DNA of 15,200 bases from Nitrospirae bacterium CG2_30_53_67 (GTDB lineage: Bacteria > CG2-30-53-67): NCBI GenBank assembly GCA_001873285.1, contig MNYV01000095.1, forward strand, positions 1 through 15,200. Reading direction: 5' to 3'. This document shows, one piece after another, positions 13,686 to 15,200 of the stretch. Within the stretch, counting starts at the first letter, position 1; each line of letters starts with the position of its first letter. Under the pieces are notes generated by a model. That model did no database searches and had not been told where the DNA came from. It saw nothing but the letters and a program-made list of their open reading frames with translations. Position numbers and translations under genes: made by a program.

Positions 13686-14798
13686 TCACCCGAAGATCCC
13701 CTTGACTTTTTCAAAAAAACTCCGGCTGATGGGATGCACATCCTCACCGCTGATCCGAGTAAACTCTTCAAGCAGTTCTCTCTGCCTGGGGTTGAGATGA
13801 GTGGGCGTCTCCACCTGAATCCTAACAAGCTGATCCCCGACGCTGTAGCCGTGCAGGCTCGGAAACCCTTTGCCCCTCAGAATGATCACGCTTCCGCTTT
13901 GGGTCCCCGGCTTGACCTCGATCATCTCCGGACCGTGGAGCGTAGGGACCCTGATCCGGTCGCCCAACGCCGCCTGGCTGAAACTGATGGGAAACTCACA
14001 GAGGATGTTGTTCCCTTCACGTGCAAAGAACTCGTGATCCTTGACCCGGATGACCACATACAGGTCGCCCCTCTGGCCGTTGTTCATTCCGGCCTCGCCT
14101 TCTCCGCTCAGCCGAAGCCTTGTGCCGGTCTCCACACCGGGAGGGATCTTCACGCTGATCGTCCGAACCGCCTGGACCTGTCCTTTCCCTCCGCACGTCT
14201 TGCAGGGGTGGGTAATGACCACACCTTCGCCGTTGCAATGACTGCAGGGCCGGCTGATGCTGAAGAAACCCTGCTGGTAACGCACCTGACCGAGCCCCCT
14301 GCACGTCGGGCATCGTTCAGGGCTCCGGCCCTTCTCAGTCCGGCGGCCACGACACTCACCGCAGGTCTCCATCCTCGGGATCTCCACCTCCGTCTGAAGG
14401 CCCATGGCCGCATTTTCAAAACTGATCTCCAAATTGTAGCGCAGGTCCGAGCCTCTCTGAGGCCTTCTCTGCCTGGCCTCCGCGCTTCCCCCGAAAAAAT
14501 CGTTGAAAATGTCTCCGAAGATATCCCCTAAACCGCCGAACCCTTCCGTCCGGAAACCGGCAAAACCGTTTGAACCCATGGTATGCCCAAACTGATCGTA
14601 CGTCGCGCGCTTCTGGGGGTCTGAAAGAACTTCATAGGCCTCATTGACTTCTTTGAAGCGGCCTTCGGCTTCCTTGTCATCCGGGTTCTTGTCCGGATGA
14701 TACCTCATGGCAAGACGGCGGTACGCCTTTTTGATCTCTGCATCTGAAGCGTTTTGGTGGATCTCCAGAATGTCATAATAATCTCTTTTTCTATCCAT
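13686..14798 (-). CDS. dnaJ: Chaperone protein DnaJ (Hsp40)
   Basis: DnaJ delivers unfolded clients to DnaK and stimulates its ATPase. The J domain fills residues 6-70 with HPD at 34-36. A Gly/Phe-rich region follows (71-105), containing repeated [14 protein letters not shown]. The zinc-binding domain has four Cys pairs: C146/C149, C163/C166, C185/C188 and C199/C202. The last three read CxxCxGxG, but the first reads CGECRGRR and loses its final glycine. Two substrate-binding beta domains and a dimerisation tail complete a normal 370-residue type I DnaJ. It starts 6 bp after the dnaK stop and is surely co-transcribed with dnaK. The ribosome site is weak, so coupling to dnaK translation is likely. 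The last codons overlap a 14-bp repeat that recurs at 13481-13494. Confidence 0.97.
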   Translation of the reverse strand: MDRKRDYYDILEIHQNASDAEIKKAYRRLAMRYHPDKNPDDKEAEGRFKEVNEAYEVLSDPQKRATYDQFGHTMGSNGFAGFRTEGFGGLGDIFGDIFNDFFGGSAEARQRRPQRGSDLRYNLEISFENAAMGLQTEVEIPRMETCGECRGRRTEKGRSPERCPTCRGLGQVRYQQGFFSISRPCSHCNGEGVVITHPCKTCGGKGQVQAVRTISVKIPPGVETGTRLRLSGEGEAGMNNGQRGDLYVVIRVKDHEFFAREGNNILCEFPISFSQAALGDRIRVPTLHGPEMIEVKPGTQSGSVIILRGKGFPSLHGYSVGDQLVRIQVETPTHLNPRQRELLEEFTRISGEDVHPISRSFFEKVKGIFG

Positions 14799-14804
14799 AG
14801 ATGA

Positions 14805-15200
14805 TCATTCTTCAAGATTGACCTTGTCCTCATCAGGATCGATCTCATAGACCGCGCCTTCGGAGGATTGAGGATCTTTATAAATCTGCTCGGCAAACTT
14901 GTAGGACCTCTTCTTCAGTTCGTCTTTGGCTTTTTGAATCTCGGCAGCATCGGACCCCTGTAAGGCGCGCCGCGCCGACTTCAGGGCTTCCTCAATGAAG
15001 GCAAGGTCCGAAGGATCCATTTTAGACCGATATTCCCTGATGGTCTTCTCCGTATTGTAGACCAGCGCATCGCAGGCGTTCCTCTCATCGGCCAGTTCTT
15101 TCAGTTTGTGGTCTTCCTGTCTGTGCGATTCCGAATCCTGGATCATCTTTTGAATCTCTTCCTCAGAAAGCCCGCTCGATGCCGTGATCTTAATGGACTG
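14805..15200 (-). CDS. dnaK: Chaperone protein DnaK (Hsp70), C-terminal part only
   Basis: The frame is open from the right edge to TGA at 14807-14805 and encodes the last 131 residues. The first visible residues, QSIKITASSGLSEEEIQKM, are the end of the DnaK substrate-binding beta domain and the start of the helical lid. The lid continues through NACDALVYNTEKTIREY, DLAFIEEALKSARRALQGSD and KDELKKRSYKFAEQIYK, matching the usual lid helices, and an acidic tail (DPDEDKVNLEE) closes it. The ATPase domain and promoter lie outside the window. Any hrcA or grpE would also be upstream, beyond the edge. The tail lacks the common EEVK-like ending, which is not unusual outside enterics. Confidence 0.95.
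   Translation of the reverse strand, partial: QSIKITASSGLSEEEIQKMIQDSESHRQEDHKLKELADERNACDALVYNTEKTIREYRSKMDPSDLAFIEEALKSARRALQGSDAAEIQKAKDELKKRSYKFAEQIYKDPQSSEGAVYEIDPDEDKVNLEE

Noticed and set aside
13734-14531. Plus-strand open frame (265 codons) opposite dnaJ
   Set aside because: It is antisense to the zinc-finger and J-domain coding region of dnaJ; the translation is Pro/Arg/Leu-rich without motifs.

Overview
The window is a gene-dense stretch of a bacterial chromosome, probably from an uncultured Gram-negative lineage such as Desulfobacterota or Nitrospirota. This placement is an inference. It rests on the gene set (a soluble transhydrogenase, ATP-dependent PEP carboxykinase, a DUF1343/NamZ protein, BioA with a cysteine-rich insert), a poly-glycine lipoprotein, and the dispersed hairpin repeats between genes. 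No rRNA, tRNA, CRISPR array, transposase or phage gene is visible.

Layout, left to right. Positions 1-162 (-) hold the first 54 codons of an unrecognised, possibly AAA-type, ATPase gene. Positions 221-290 hold two REP-like hairpins in opposite orientation. A minus-strand metabolic block follows: sthA (327-1715) with a good promoter just inside the end of the upstream gene, namZ/DUF1343 (1880-3055), a repeat-rich gap (3056-3312) and pckA (3313-4935). A 325-bp AT-rich gap (4936-5260) separates pckA from a divergent lipoprotein gene of unknown function (5261-6322, +). That gene has a near-consensus promoter next to an AT-only palindrome. A bidirectional terminator (6356-6384) lies between it and a convergent orphan gene (6401-7003, -). 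Next come bioA (7082-8449, +) and a compact type II toxin-antitoxin pair (8621-9132, +) that looks more AT-rich than its neighbours.

From 9167 to the right edge every gene is on the minus strand. In transcription order these are the dnaK 3' end, dnaJ, a 337-bp repeat cluster, rsmE, a 391-aa membrane protein, glpK and a glycerophosphodiester phosphodiesterase. The last four are tightly packed: gaps of 17 and 5 bp, then a 4-bp ATGA overlap. They probably form one operon. GlpK and the phosphodiesterase both yield sn-glycerol 3-phosphate. DnaK and DnaJ are chaperone partners, and RsmE methylates 16S rRNA.

The two most interesting items are the 391-aa protein and the hairpin family. The protein has a sensor-like topology (two membrane segments around a ~127-residue external domain), a long cytoplasmic coiled coil and a C-terminal segment resembling RelE/ParE-type toxins. 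The hairpin family includes an exact 29-bp copy present at both ends of the window, plus a variant with three compensatory base-pair changes. I found no complete, clearly novel defence or mobile system; the membrane-tethered RelE-like protein is the best candidate for something undescribed.
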